Shown here piece after piece: positions 1 to 12,062 of a stretch of DNA of 64,000 nucleotides. Made by a program: the position numbers and the translations under genes. The notes under the pieces are model-generated. The model had not been told where the DNA came from. It searched no databases and saw only the letters and a program-made list of their open reading frames with translations. The DNA is from Uloborus plumipes (Eukaryota > Arthropoda > Arachnida > Araneae > Uloboridae), in contig JAXGGA010004723.1 of NCBI GenBank assembly GCA_038373865.1, positions 21,177-85,176 of the forward strand. The letters are read 5' to 3'. Within the stretch, counting starts at the first letter, position 1; every line of letters starts with the position of its first letter.

Positions 1-873
1 CTGTTGACCCGATCGGCAATCGAACTTTTTTCACCATCCGTTTTTCAAGGTTTGTTACCTTTTGGTTTGGCGTGAACTGAGATTACATCGAAATTAACGG
101 CTCACGAATGTTTTATACTTTTTTTTTCCCGTTCTGGTTTTTCAATGGATTATCAAATCGTATCGTGATTGGTACATGATGCATGCTTTTGATAATATTG
201 CGCAATGAATATTTTGTTAAATGTCAGTTATGAAAAACATTACTTTAATCATCGTCGATTTTCTATTTTTTCATCCAAAAGTAAATGATCCATTTTCTAA
301 TGTGATACCGAAACTTTTGATGTGAAGTAAATGAGATTTTATCTGTAGGTAATTCAACAATAACAAGAAAAAAACGTGACCCTTTTTCCATCAAAAATTT
401 CAATGATCCTAAGCCTAGAATCCAAACAGTTTGATAGCATTTTTTTCTTTTCTTTTTTTTATTAAAGTTTCATATACAAAATCTCATATGCAAAAAAAAG
501 TCGATTTCTCAACTTGAAATGTTCTTTAACTTTAGAAGTAAATCGGGAAAATCTGCATATCAAAGTTGTGCTGTTGTCGATGCTCCTCGATGAATACTTA
601 AACATTAATTTCTCCCCAAATGTATAAATTTCTTTATTTTTTTCAAGTATTTTGTTACGCATGTTAAGGTAAATTTTAGGTTGTGAGGGATATTGTACAT
701 GGGAACTATTTTTGACTTTGAAAAGCTTAATTTATCTATTTTTGTGAAAGTTTTTTTCTTTTATCCAAATGTTTCTAGATTAACTTTATTTCCACTAATA
801 AAATTATAGTAATAAAAGGAGCTAAATTGGTAAGAATCAACCATTCCTATATGCCCAATTATGATTCCCAATT

Positions 874-930
874 CAGTGTGTTAGGAAATAACATAAGAAG
901 GGGGTTCTTATGTTATTTCCTAACACACTG
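874..930. repeat. Perfect 26-bp hairpin with G5 loop
   Basis: Bases 874-899 are the exact reverse complement of 905-930, separated by five G (900-904). The left arm begins CAGTGTGTTAGG. The flanks do not continue the pairing and no target-site duplication is visible. It could be a template-switch snap-back, a miRNA-like or siRNA-producing hairpin, or a very small foldback element. Confidence 0.85.
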
Positions 931-2678
931 ATTCTCCTCAGCTCACCTACTTAGGTTTGTTCTCTTCTAATTCTACAATGTTAAGCTCATGTGGTTTAAG
1001 CGCAATACTGATGAATTATTTTTCTTTACACAAAAAGCGTCAGGTTAATACGTTTGGGAAAAAGTTGATCACAGTTCTTAAAGTATTTGAAAATATAACT
1101 GATTTCTTGGTTTCACAAGTTGCTAATTTTGATGAAGATAAGTCGTATGAGCGAGAGATGTATCTTACTGAAAACAATTCAATTTTTAAATATTATTTTG
1201 TTGAATAATACATAACTTCTTAGTTAATCATGGTTTCCATGGGTCCCAAGTATTTAAATGTGTTTAATTCATTGACTTGTTACAAAGGGCTTCATTTTGC
1301 CTTCAAAGTGCTTAATTTTGAACAAATATTCTAAATGATTTCGACGAGGTGCTTTATTTTTTAATGTCAATCAGCAAAAAAAAACTTTTCTCTCTCTCTC
1401 CCTTTTGTTTTCTAAATGATTATCTCCCTCTTGAATTTCTTCGCCCATAATCAATTTCTTTCACTAAAGTTAAAATAAATTAAATTACTAAAACTTCCCA
1501 ATTCTGCTAATGTTTTCGTTTATTTTTTCAAAGTTTATTTTTAGTGAATATTATAGAAGAACTCGCTCTACTCCCGTTTTCTCAGTTTCCTTTTTTTTTT
1601 TTTTTAATCTTTTTTATTGCTTGGGAAAACTACCCGTCTTCGTTCATGTTTTAGTTTGATTGAATAGTTATTTCAGTAAATGCACACTAACCAGCTTTTA
1701 TGCATTAGCAATATTGCCAACAACTCCACATTTTGCAAAGTTTTGCTGCAGTAACAATGTCTGCAAAGTAACAATGTCAGTTTGCAGCGCATTTCTGGAC
1801 AAAATTCAATAAAACGAGCACCAATCCAGGAAATACCTATATTTTCTGACATGTTTCTGCCGGGAAACTGACTGCTAACACTAGTACTCTTCTTTTCTGG
1901 TCCCTTGTAATATTAAAACTTTTCTTATTAGTTTTAATATTTCACCTTCAAAACTTTTCATAATATTCAGTATTTTCTATTTCTGTAATATGTTGTTATT
2001 TTAATACTGTAACGACATATCATGATATGGGATATCATACCTCTTTACACTCAGAGTATGTCTTATTAATTACACATTATAGATGTTTTTAATTATTTTT
2101 TCCTAGTGATTGGAATGAATATCAAAATGCAAACACAAAACTTTTATTTATTTCTTTTAAAATGATTTTTATTTATCTCTTTTAAAGTGAAATACTCCAC
2201 AAAGCCACTGTAGACCAGAAATATTGCATTAGTCTTAAATTAGTCATTTTTGCTCCAATTAATGCTTCATTTTTGCATTCATGCCTTGACGCTGTAGTCC
2301 TACTTTTTAGATTTCATTTCATTTAAATTTATATTTTTCTGTATATTGTCCCATTTGTTTTTGTGATCTATCTTGTGTAGAAACTCGGTAGATCTTACAA
2401 TGAACCTGTTATGAAATCGAACGAAAACAATGAAATAAACAATCAAAAAGAATTCTTTAGAGAGTGCTCGCAGGTAAGCAATAAGGAAATCTTTAACGAG
2501 AGTTTGGGAGACTCAAAACGTCGAGATTATGTTCCTTCCCATACAATTTTTTGGTTAGCTCCTATGTTCACACATATTTTGTCTGCATTCCATCTGCCAG
2601 ATAAGGTTCAGGGTCCAATATGCCACTCTTTTATGATTCAATTGGCTTCACATTTGGGGCACTTATCAATTGAAGGGC

Positions 2679-2909
2679 CAGGGGGAAAAAAGATGAAAGT
2701 CACTTTTTCGTCAATTTTGAGATATTAGAGCTTTCTAGGGGCTATGAAGGATTAATATCATCTGGTAGAACAACAAGGGGGAAAAAAGATGAGAATCGAC
2801 CGAAATGTGCATGAAAACTCTATTAACCACAAAGGGAGTTGCGAGCAATCAAACTTTGTTCGTTTTTCTCGAAATCGCTTTTTGGTCACTTTCATCTTTT
2901 TTCCCCCTG
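2679..2909. repeat. Foldback with 22-bp perfect arms
   Basis: The 22 bases at 2679-2700 (starting CAGGGGGAAAAAAG) are the exact reverse complement of 2888-2909. Pairing continues inward for three more positions with one mismatch. A degenerate third copy of the arm word (GGGGGAAAAAAGATGA) starts near 2777. A small foldback or MITE of about 230 bp is likely. No target duplication is evident. Confidence 0.6.
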
Positions 2910-4197
2910 CCCTCCCCCCTTCAAATGATTATGAAAATAAGAAAGAAATCATCCCATGTGGGAATTTTTAGTTCAACTTATATTTATCAGTAATTCAACC
3001 AAAAGTGGCAAATTTGCTTTATTAGGAAAAATACTGGTCCCAATAAGTCCAACTCTGAAAAAACTTCAAAAAGTTGGGGAATGTGGGGCAAAGTGAAATA
3101 GTTAAGATAACATACCTGTTTCAAAATGAACAAATTAGAAATTTGTTCTGAAAATTCAGTGTACATAAAAAAGGAATACTGTATTTGTAATACACCGTTG
3201 AAATGTTATTTTTTATTGTTGGCAGTTATTTCGCACCTGCCGAAAAAAAGTTGGAAAATTTCACCCCAAAATACTATGGGGAAAAGCGAAGAATACGATA
3301 TTTTTGTAATGAAATATTTACTATTTGAGTAATTTTCATCAAATGAATGCGTAAATAAATGAATTATTAATTAAAAAATAAGCAAATAAGTGAATTAATT
3401 AATATGTGAGAAAAGAAACGTGAATAAAAATGAGAATGAATAACAAAATAAGTGAATGAATGAATCAACATGTGAATTAATTAGTGAAAGAATGTGGAGT
3501 AACTAAATAAATGAAGAACGGAAGTGATTTAGTAAATGAATACATAAGGCACACAAACGAAACGAACTAGTTCACTTTGCCCTTGCCCTGCGTGCGCTTG
3601 ACAAATTACATTGAACGTTTAAAATCGAAACATGCTTATCATAAACTAAATAAGGACTGCACTGGACATCAGTAGGTCTCAATTAATATTTGAAATGACA
3701 ATAACAAAAGTTTTATCAGAGTATAATAACAAAAAATATTTTTGAAAAACCACGTTTATTAGAACGTGGTATCAAATTCCGAAAATGACTTGCATAAATA
3801 ATTTCGTTGATCTTTAGAGCTTTTTCTTTTTTGCCAAGAACCAACTATCTCTCAAGGAACTTATTAAAAATATTGCTAGTTAGGTGGCGGGCGTTACAAA
3901 TAGAATTACAATGAAAATATTTTACCGTTTCTCTTTGTCCAACATTCTCCTACTACCAAACTTAAATAAATTAAAAGATTCTTTAATATCAATACAAAAA
4001 CACATTAAACGTCATTTGGTACACTAAAAAACATAATTAAATTTCCATATTCACTTTAATGAAAAGAATAAAGGTCAACCGTTACTTTCGGGCGCTGTTA
4101 AGTCGTTGTTTCCTACATGAAAATTTCTTCTTAGGTTTGATTTTCTAGATATTGTTTCAATGAAAGATAGAGAATTTAAAATTTTCTGCTTCTTAAA

Positions 4198-4726
4198 CAG
4201 GGTTTTCACGGTCTTTAAAAGCTCCTTATTTTTCATTTTGGAAAATAAGGGCCCTTAAAAGTCCTTATTTTTGGCTCAAGGTCCTTAAATTTCCATCCAA
4301 GTCCTAAATTTGCGCTATATGCTCCCAATTGTTTCAGTGTGTTTTAAATTTTATTTAACTACTTTTACCTCTTTACTCAACTTTTCTGCAAACTTAATAT
4401 TTTTTGTCAATTAAATGAAATTACTGCAATTTCATATTCTAAGTAGTGTAATAGCATAAATTGTTTACCGGTTCTTTTTAAAGAGGAATGCTTTAGGTTT
4501 TATTTATTAGTAGTCGTAATATTTTCGCTCCATCTATGAATAGAATACTCTATGCCTGCTTTTTCACATGCTAAATGTTGAATAAATTGATAATAGTGAA
4601 ATACTTTATGTAAATATATTTTACGGGTTTTTATGACTGATAAGTATTTTTGAGATCCTTAATTTTTATACAAAAGATCCTTAGAAAGTCCTTATTTCTT
4701 ATTTTGAAAAAAGAGTGGGAACCCTG
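4198..4726. mobile_element. hAT-like MITE, CAGGGTT termini
   Basis: The ends are CAGGGTTTTCAC on the left and its near inverse GTGGGAACCCTG on the right. The interior has repeated 'ggtccttaaa/agtccttattt' motifs close to both ends in opposite orientations, typical of non-autonomous elements with subterminal binding sites. TTAAA flanks both sides, but a full 8-bp duplication is not preserved. It has no coding capacity. Confidence 0.6.
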
Positions 4727-5791
4727 TTAAATAATCTAAAATGACCCCAGACTACCTAAGTTCTGTTTTTTTTTTTTCCCAAGAAAAGGGAAAACGATTT
4801 TAGTTATCTAATAGTTTAAAGATTTTGAAACAAGAGAGTTTTTCAAATGATTTATATATTTTTTAACAAGGATACTGTTTGAATGCGCATGACTAAAGTG
4901 AGTATAAATGCATTTCGTGTGTTTTGATTGAATTTCACAGTATTCAATGAGATTTTCTAACTGTACCTTCACATTAAGCCTTGTAAAAAAAAGTTTCTGT
5001 ATTTAGATAGGTCGTTTACACTAATATCAATGGTGTAAACCTTCGTAAGAGAGGAGGCAGCATAGCTGCTTTCAATGCAATGCAGTAACTACACTGATTA
5101 AATTGGTGCAACGTAAGAGGCGATGCGTAACGTTACATAAGTTATATCAATTGAGTTACTCCATTGCATTAAGTTACTGGCTAAGTTACTCCATTGCATA
5201 GCCAGCTCCAAAAGCGGTGGCTCTGCTGTCACCGCTTTTATGGTGTAAGGTTACACAATTTTTTTACAGTGTATTTATCCATGTATCAATTAATTATTAT
5301 TATTATTTGTTCATTTGGTATTGCTCTTCGATGGGAACTATAAAATGTTGCCTATCGCTGCAACACGTTTTCTTGCTTCATTGTGTTACTATACGCTATA
5401 TATATCAAGAGAAAGACCTTGTATCTTATTACGAGTAACATACTTTAATAATAATCAAATGCTTGATCTCGTACTTGTTTCTACACGTTCCTCACTTTAT
5501 TTGTAAACCGAAATGGTTCGGTTTAAAAAAAAGGAACTTGTTTCATTTTTCTTTCAAAAGATATATTTTAGGATTAATTTCCATTACGGAACCTAATCAT
5601 TTATCCTACCAGTAAAATTAAACGCATCATTACAAAATCTCGCTTTCACAGTTTGGAAAAGGGAAGAGTTCTTCGAGGACTTGACAGGCGCCGAAAAATA
5701 TAATTTCTGCAACACAATGAGGGCATTTTATTGATTGCATGAAGTTTCACAGAGCCTACCAAAACGCTTACTCCTCAATGTTCAAACTATA
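4727..5791. other. Unannotated AT-rich stretch with a short hairpin
   Basis: No gene is seen. A 10-bp perfect stem (5210-5219 with 5230-5239, AAAAGCGGTG and its inverse, 10-nt loop) sits in a segment with several repeats of 'aagttactccattgcat' around 5150-5200. The meaning is unknown. Confidence 0.4.
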
Positions 5792-6157
5792 CACTGCCAA
5801 AAAAAGCTGTTGTTTTTATAGTATAATACTGGCAGCAGAGGTTCCAGTTTAAAACTGTAAAATCACAGTAATATATTGTAAAACTAGCTATTTTACAGTT
5901 TTTTGCTTTAAAACTAGCAATTTTACTGTTCATTACTGTAAAATTAGCAATTTTACTGTAAAATTAGCCGTATTATACTGTAAAAACAACAGAATAATAC
6001 TGGCAGCAAAGGTTCCAGTCTCAAACTGTAAAATGCACCGTAATAAACTGTGGAACTAGCAATTTTATAGTTTACTACAGTAAAATTAGCAATTTTACAT
6101 TTTATTACTATAAATTTAGCTGTATTATGCAGTAAAGTCAACATCTGTTTTTTAGTG
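5792..6157. mobile_element. Tc1/mariner-type MITE, 'ctgtaaaa' family, copy 1
   Basis: The ends CACTGCCAAAAAAAGC and TTTTTTAGTG are inverted relative to each other, and TA lies immediately outside both (5790-5791 and 6158-6159). The inside contains about two copies of a unit with 'taatactggcagca..ggttccag' followed by many 'actgtaaaat/gcaattttac' words. Copies of the same family occur near 29836-30185 and 38812-38949. It is non-coding. Confidence 0.65.
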
Positions 6158-6224
6158 TAAGAATAATTTTAAAATAAATTAATAATCCAACAATGGCAAG
6201 ATTTTTTCCGCTAGCCTGCATTCT

Positions 6225-6450
6225 TCATACTAATACGACCGGAAAGGCGAGCATCCTATCGTTAACCCGGCAATGGATGTAGGCGAGAACAGATGTCTCC
6301 CTTGTGAAGAACATCATTACTTTCTCCGCCGATACCCCCGTCTGACGGCGTCCTCTTGCGGTAGTCCCCCTTCGAAACGGCGGCTTTTTTTCCGGCCCTC
6401 TCGTGTCAAATATTTCGTCGAATTTCTCCCTGCACAATATGAATGTTTTT
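6225..6450. promoter_or_regulatory. GC-richer island, candidate conserved non-coding element
   Basis: The composition changes abruptly from AT-rich flanks to a mixed, high-complexity sequence with CpGs. Overlapping open frames exist on both strands, none resembling a known protein, which fits non-coding conserved DNA better than an exon. Calling it regulatory is inference from composition and its position upstream of Pax6. Confidence 0.25.
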
Positions 6451-6783
6451 TAATATATTCTCCTCTACTGCCGTGAATTTAATCTGATTCCTTGTATTGT
6501 CTACTTCTTTTTTAAATGAATAAACAGAATTGAACTAGTAATCTATATTTATTATAGTGGGCACAGATTTCTTATGCAATTGAACAGAACCACTAGTTTA
6601 GTACATAAGAGTGCATAGAGTTATTACAAAGCTATATGTCTCGTTTTAATCTTGTGCAAATTCAGCACACGTGGCTTCGATGCTCAGAGTTTGTCGAATT
6701 TTGTTTTAGCAAAGTGTTTATTTATTTATTTCAATTTTAACACCACTTGAAACTTGAAATGTTGTTGTTGTTTCTAATCCCAG

Positions 6784-6873
6784 ATGGTGGAGCTTAGCTA
6801 CACCATCTCTATAAAACCCAAAATCTTAATGGTGGAGCTTAGCTACACCATCTCTATAAAACCCAAAATCTTA
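6784..6873. repeat. Two-copy 45-bp tandem duplication
   Basis: A 45-bp unit starting ATGGTGGAGCTTAGCTACAC is present twice head to tail with essentially no divergence, so it is recent. Each unit begins with an imperfect palindrome (TGGTGgAGCTtAGCTaCACCA). Confidence 0.85.
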
Positions 6874-8361
6874 AATTAAAAAAAAAAAAATCAAGAAGAA
6901 ATTCAGATCCTTTAAAATCTCAGAAATAGTAAAATTTGAACTTGAAATAACGAAAGGGATAAAGTTTGGTCATTTTCTTCCCTTTTTAGTTATTTTGTTT
7001 TGCTTTCTAGCGAATGACTCCTGATTTTTACAACATAGCAAATAAAATGTAATATCAAGGATAAAGCATCATATTAATGTATTTTAATTGATATTTCAGA
7101 ACTTTATGGTCTAGGTGCATTAAAATGCACTTTTCCTCCAAAAATGCACTTTAAAATGCACTCCTATTAAAATGCACTTTTTCTATGTCCGATTAACTAC
7201 TTTTCGCTTCATACCCTTTAAGTTTAAAAACTAAGAAATTAAATGAAGTCAGTTTTTGTATTTTGTATATTTTTATGCATTTTCATTAAAAATTCATTTC
7301 TTTAACTCCGTTCATCTATTGCTAAGGAGATTATATTGGGGGATTTTTTTTTTACAGCAGCTGATAAGTGGCAATAGCAAGATATAATTAAAGGGGGGGG
7401 ACGCAGCAATGAAGGTTCTTAATTGTTTTATACCTATTAAGGCAATTTCTACCGGTAAATTGTCCTGTCACGTCGCCTTAGGAAAATATTTTCATACTTA
7501 AATAGCCAATATTGAACGATATTGCGATATGAACTTTTTAATACTAAAGTAGCTGGTCACAATATTGAGACAAAATACAGGAGGTGAACTCCTGTAAATA
7601 TTAAATTCTAGTTGTGACAGTAATCTTTTCACTATTTTTTCCATTTCTGAGAATGCTGGTGATATCAAGTTAGAAAAGCTAATTTTGAAATGATATTTTT
7701 TTACTTTTGAAACATTATTTTCTTACATAATTTTATAAGCTTTCTCTACGAATTACCTCAAAACTGCATGATGTTTTGCTAACTACGGTATTTTTATAGT
7801 ATAGGTTTTATTTTTTTTTTTTTTTAGCGTGCTTATAAAAGCATTTCAATGTTGTTACTTTCTTTTTCACTTCTACTGCTAAAAATTCCATTTACTTTCC
7901 TGCAACTGATAGTTTCTGAAAAGTTCAGCAGTTTTGAAGTTAGCTAAAAATTGAGGAACTAAAAGAGTACCTCATCAGAACTGAACGCTGTAGTAAATTT
8001 GATTTTATTTAAGGTAACGAAAAAATTTCCATCACCTGAAACGCAGAATGGTGTTATGGGTTAGGTGTTAGTGAATGTGTATGGGTCATTCTAATTTTGC
8101 TTGCAGGTTTCATTTGCTTAGAAGGAAGTATTTTTCGCGAGCAAAGTACTTAATGTATGTATTCAGTATACCCCTGTGTCTTCAATATAGCTTATTTGAT
8201 ACATTAGGGGCTTTGTTATTTAGAACATTCATTTTTTCTTTGCTTTCTATAGTTCACATCGTAGCTTCTGTGATATGATGAATTGTTTATTTAATCCCAT
8301 ATCACACACACATTCCTGTTTTCACCTGCAATTTCTTTATCATACTATAAATGCTAATACA
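6874..8361. other. AT-rich stretch, nothing recognised
   Basis: No exon, RNA gene or bounded repeat was recognised. A short run of repeated 'aaaatgcactttt' words occurs near 7120-7180, and a G8 run occurs near 7395. Confidence 0.4.
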
Positions 8362-8738
8362 CAGTAGAACCTTTCAATAAGGGGACCTTACTTTTTGTTC
8401 CTTAAATAAAGGTGTCTCTGGCTCTGAAGTTTAATGAAATGATACATACTTAACTCAGAATAGTATCGTAATAAATGTAAACTATTAACATTTAAAATTA
8501 AATATTGAATATTTTTCACACGTACTAAATATATCATTTAATGGCTCCAATTGAAAGGAAAATACATTATTTTTTAAATTATAATTTAATCAAAATTTAT
8601 TGGAATCACAGTTTTGTAATTTGTAAAAATTGTTATGCTTAATATGTGTGTAACTCATGTAATTCACAATGCAATGTGATGTATGTCGGAGTGTGATATT
8701 ATTATACATTAAATTCAATAAATTATACATTATTCTTA
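8362..8738. mobile_element. Tigger/pogo-like MITE remnant, left part
   Basis: It begins CAGTAGAACCTTTCAATAAG, wording typical of pogo/Tigger-type termini, and runs on with 'ttccttaaataaaggtgtctctgg'. Related wording (gtgtcctttaatcagaggtaaa, then ggtccctattcaaaggg) resumes at 11405-11475. This suggests the Tc1 element at 8741-11378 landed inside this older repeat. The right terminus is too degraded to define. Confidence 0.4.
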
Positions 8739-8885
8739 TACACTGCTCGACATTGAAAGTGCAACACCAAGAAGGAGTGGTTAGAAATTGATGAAATTTG
8801 GTAAGAAGACAGAGACAGCATGGAACAATAAGTAATATTTATTTCAAAATAAATAAGCAAAATTTAGAGCGATGACGGCGTCGGC

Positions 8886-11135
8886 TCAGTAAGAAGTAGG
8901 ACCACCGCGGACAGCGATGCACGAAGAAACACGTCTAGGCATGGAGTCAATAAGCCTGCGGATGGTGTCCTGAGGGATGGCACTCCATTCCCTTTCAACC
9001 ATTTGCCACAGTTCGTCCTCTGAACGAGGCAGTGACAGGTTCTGCAAACGGCGTCCAATCACGTCCCACACATGTTCGATTGGTGACAAGTCAGGAGAGT
9101 ATGGTGGCCAGGAAAGCATCTGTACACCTCGTAGAGCATGTTGGCTGATTCGAGCACTGTGAGGTCGGGCGTTATCCTGTTGAAAAATTGCATTTGGCAG
9201 ACCCTGAAGGTAGGGGATTGCCACCGGCCGCAGTACATTATCTACATATCGTTGGGCCGTCATAGTGGCCCAGAATACGAACTAGAGGTGATACGGAATT
9301 GTATGCAATAGCGCCCCAAACCATTATGCCACGTTGTCGCGCTGTGGGGCGTTCCACAGTTACTGCCGGATTCGATCTTTCTCCACGTCGACGTCACACA
9401 CGTATGCGATGACTATCGCTGGACAAACAGAAGCGGGATTCATCTGAGAACACTACGGTTTGCCATTCTGCCATACACGTCGCTCTGGTCTGGCACAATT
9501 CCAAACGTTGGAGCAGGGGCGGGTCCAGAACAAGTTCTCGGAGGGGGCCATCCTCTGTGTATGTAGAAAAGGGGAGGGATTGATTTATAAAAAAAAAGTG
9601 CTTTGGCAAAAAGTTCTTCAATAGTTAACTTTGAAACTTCATACATTAATTATAAACTAAAGAATGCGGTTAAAATCTAGATTTTCTAACATACAAACAC
9701 GTAAATTTACTTTCATTTGCAATTTTGAAGCAATGTAGCAGAAATTTTAGCAAAATAAAACAAGACAATCGCAGTAAATATTATCCAACGTTAATCCATG
9801 CCTGCAATTTAGAGAGCATTGTTTAAAAGTATCAGGTGAGTTGCTGACAGTACCTTTGGTCAGGTCAGAGGAATGAATTTGCTTTGGAACCCCCTTTCCA
9901 TCCCCTCCTAGGCTACGTCATTATTCTCTTTTACTTACTTAAAAAATATATATATATCTGTATATTATGGGAAACTCTCCCTGAGTATTTCTTTTCCAAA
10001 ATCATATGGATGTTTTAGATAATGAAATGTTCAATGTCGAATTCATTATTTTCATTTGATTGTTTAAAATACATACGTCTACGGCTCCACTAAACACACT
10101 TTTCACATTTTGGACTGAATTGCTGCTTCAGAGTGGCCTTGAATATATTTTATGTTTTATTTTAAATATCAAGCCGCCTTCACCTCTTTATAATTTTGTT
10201 AATAAATGCCGTATGAGCATGGTTTGAAAGTTCTTTTATATTCGTTTCATCTTTCATGAACTCTTAATAAATTTTTAACATTACTCGGAGAATAAAACCC
10301 AAATTAATTTAATCAATAGCAAATCATATTTGTCACGAATAAAACAATACCACAGAGTGTTTAAAAACATATAAAATTAAATGTTGAAATTTTACAGAAT
10401 TTGCTTATGGATGGAACTGAAAAAAGTAGCTATGTAGTACTTTGCAAGCTGCCACACTGTACAGCTCTATTTATATTCTGGTGCTTTTTCTAGAAAAAGT
10501 TTAGTTTTCAAAGTAAATTAACTAAAAGGATGTTACTGTCTGAAGAATTGTTTGAAAAGGCTAAATATAAAATATATATATATTTGCTTCTTTGTAAAAA
10601 TATTGGTACAGTTAATAGAATTTTAAATATGTAAGACCTAGTTTTCATTTTTGAAAAATTTCTCTGGGCTCTCGGAGGGGGCCATGGCCCCCATGGCCCC
10701 CCCTCTGGACCCGCCACTGCGTTGGAGTCTGTGCTGTGAGGTCAATGGCAGTCTTCTTAGCGGGCGCCGTGATTGCAGGCCACGTGCAACCAGTCGACGG
10801 GAAATGGTTCTGGTCGACACAGGAACATCCAGGGTACCTTGCACGTGCTGCATAATCGACGTACAAGTGACTTGCGGGTCCGCCACAGCTTGTCGGTGAA
10901 TCCGTCGATCCAAGCGGTCTGACGTCACTCTGGCTGCACCTGCACCCCTCAATGTGGCTACATTTCCTCTTTCCGACCATCTCCGACACAGCCGATGCAC
11001 AGTGCTTGCATCCATGTGGGTATCAGCTGCAATTTGACGTATGGACCAACCCCCCCCCCTTCTCAGTCCGATCACCATACCCCTTGTAAAGTCGTCTATA
11101 TGCTGGAAGTGTCTTCGTTGAGGACGGCGTGGCAT
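8886..11135 (-). pseudogene. Tc1-like (Tcb1-type) transposase, broken
   Basis: A cut-and-paste transposase in three pieces. The N-terminal piece (11135 down to about 10728) has helix-turn-helix wording (WSIRQIAADTHMDASTVHRL). The middle piece (from 9505 down to a stop at 9394) has the first catalytic Asp (VVFSDESRF). The C-terminal piece (9263-8886) has QQDNARPHSARI and SPDLSPIEHVWD with the second Asp and the Glu; I count 32 residues between them. Three lesions are visible: the 1206-bp hAT insertion, a premature TGA after RIRV where the family normally has Trp, and a frame change just upstream of the C-terminal frame. The 82-aa and other plus-strand frames here are shadows. This copy cannot encode an active enzyme. 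Confidence 0.88.
9514..10719. mobile_element. Non-autonomous hAT element nested in the Tc1
   Basis: The left end CAGGGGCGGGTCCAG (9514-9528) and right end CTGGACCCGCCACTG (10705-10719) are inverted repeats with one mismatch. The 8-bp target duplication CGTTGGAG is perfect at 9506-9513 and 10720-10727, diagnostic of hAT. The interior is AT-rich with no transposase. The right subterminal region contains a GGCCATGGCCCCCATGGCC palindrome, and the word CTCGGAGGGGGCCAT occurs near both ends. The insertion cuts the host Tc1 transposase, which dates it as younger than that copy. Confidence 0.93.
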
Positions 11136-11618
11136 TTCTTCCTATCACACGTATCCTTCGAGACAAAAACCAAATTTCTCCGATAATTAGTCTGGCAGAA
11201 AAACCAACATGAACATAGCCCACTTTTCAACTTCATTCTCTTATATCTTACTTCACGTGCGTCGGAGAGCTGCACATTTCATATCATTTGCATAACTCAG
11301 TGACGTGCATCTGCGGTAAAATTTGTATGAATTTCTGACCACTCCTTCTTGGTGTTGCATTTTCAATGTCGAGCAGTGTAAATTAAGTTTTTGCAGTTTT
11401 TCTGCGTGACTGTCCCTTACATAGAGTGTCCTTTAATCAGAGGTAAATGCATGGAGGTCCCTATTCAAAGGGTCTGGGACTAGAAAAAATCCCTTAAATA
11501 ATAGACCTTCGAGGAAACATTTTATACTACTATTTTTCAAAATTGGGCATCTCCCATATTCGATGTAACATTTTTTATACAATCCTTTTTGGTAGAAAAT
11601 TGCTTCTGTGTGTCTGTG

Positions 11619-12062
11619 CAGGGCTGGATTTACGTACGAGCTGAACAAGCCACAGCTTGGGGACCCGCTTTGTCGGGGGCTCCCAACTTCCTAAAAAACG
11701 AACTTTCTGCAATCCGAACAGGGTTCAACACAGATTAATTCTTATTTCGGAGATTCTGCTCTATATTGAAAGCCGTTGTAAGTAAAAGACGACCATCTTT
11801 TCTGTTCCATCGCCCTTAATCTCTGTCGATTAATTTCAGCGATTCGCCGAATCAAAAGAAATTTTTATTTTGATTTATCCAAATTCGCAAAAGTGGAAAA
11901 CCCAAAAAAGTTTTGTTTGACTGTTTTTTTCTAATATTTTTCTTGTATTAATCAGCTCTCAAAAGGCATCAAACTGCAGAATTTCATAAACGATTTTCTA
12001 AATTTTTTCCGGGGGAGAAACCACCGGACCCCCTAAAGTTCAGGATACCCTATACCACCCTG
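11619..12062. mobile_element. One-ended hAT-like repeat remnant
   Basis: It begins CAGGGCTGGATTTACGTACG, a typical hAT MITE-style terminus, followed by 'cttggggacccgc'. A block near 12008 (ccgggggagaaaccaccgga) looks like internal wording of the same kind of repeat. No matching inverted right terminus or 8-bp duplication was found, so the end is approximate. Confidence 0.35.

Larger units (their letters stand above)
1..4197. other. AT-rich stretch without recognisable gene
   Basis: No convincing coding exon, RNA gene or complete transposon was recognised here. Open frames at 957-1208 and 2411-2728 are short, low-complexity and resemble no family I know. The stretch contains two inverted repeats annotated separately (874-930 and 2679-2909), homopolymer T/A runs and a block of degenerate 'gaatgaat/aataaat' wording around 3340-3540. 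It lies more than 30 kb upstream of the first Pax6 exon seen, so it could be intergenic or part of a long 5' intron. Confidence 0.5.
8741..11378 (-). mobile_element. Tc1-like transposon, split by a hAT insertion
   Basis: Terminal inverted repeats CACTGCTCGACATTGAAAGT (8741 rightward) and its inverse ending at 11378 match over about 40 bp with few differences, and TA flanks both ends. Removing the nested hAT element and its 8-bp duplication leaves about 1424 bp, a usual Tc1 length. It carries a broken transposase on the minus strand. The family resembles what is annotated as Tcb1-type transposase in spider genomes; this is my recollection and was not searched. Confidence 0.9.

Noticed and set aside
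2411..2728. 105-aa frame as a gene
   Set aside because: No family resemblance. Its 3' end falls in the foldback repeat at 2679-2909, and codon usage looks like AT-rich background.
6779..6830. tRNA-like gene at 'ggtggagcttagctacacc'
   Set aside because: The palindrome mimics a stem but no cloverleaf, anticodon arm or box B is present. It is part of a 45-bp tandem duplication.
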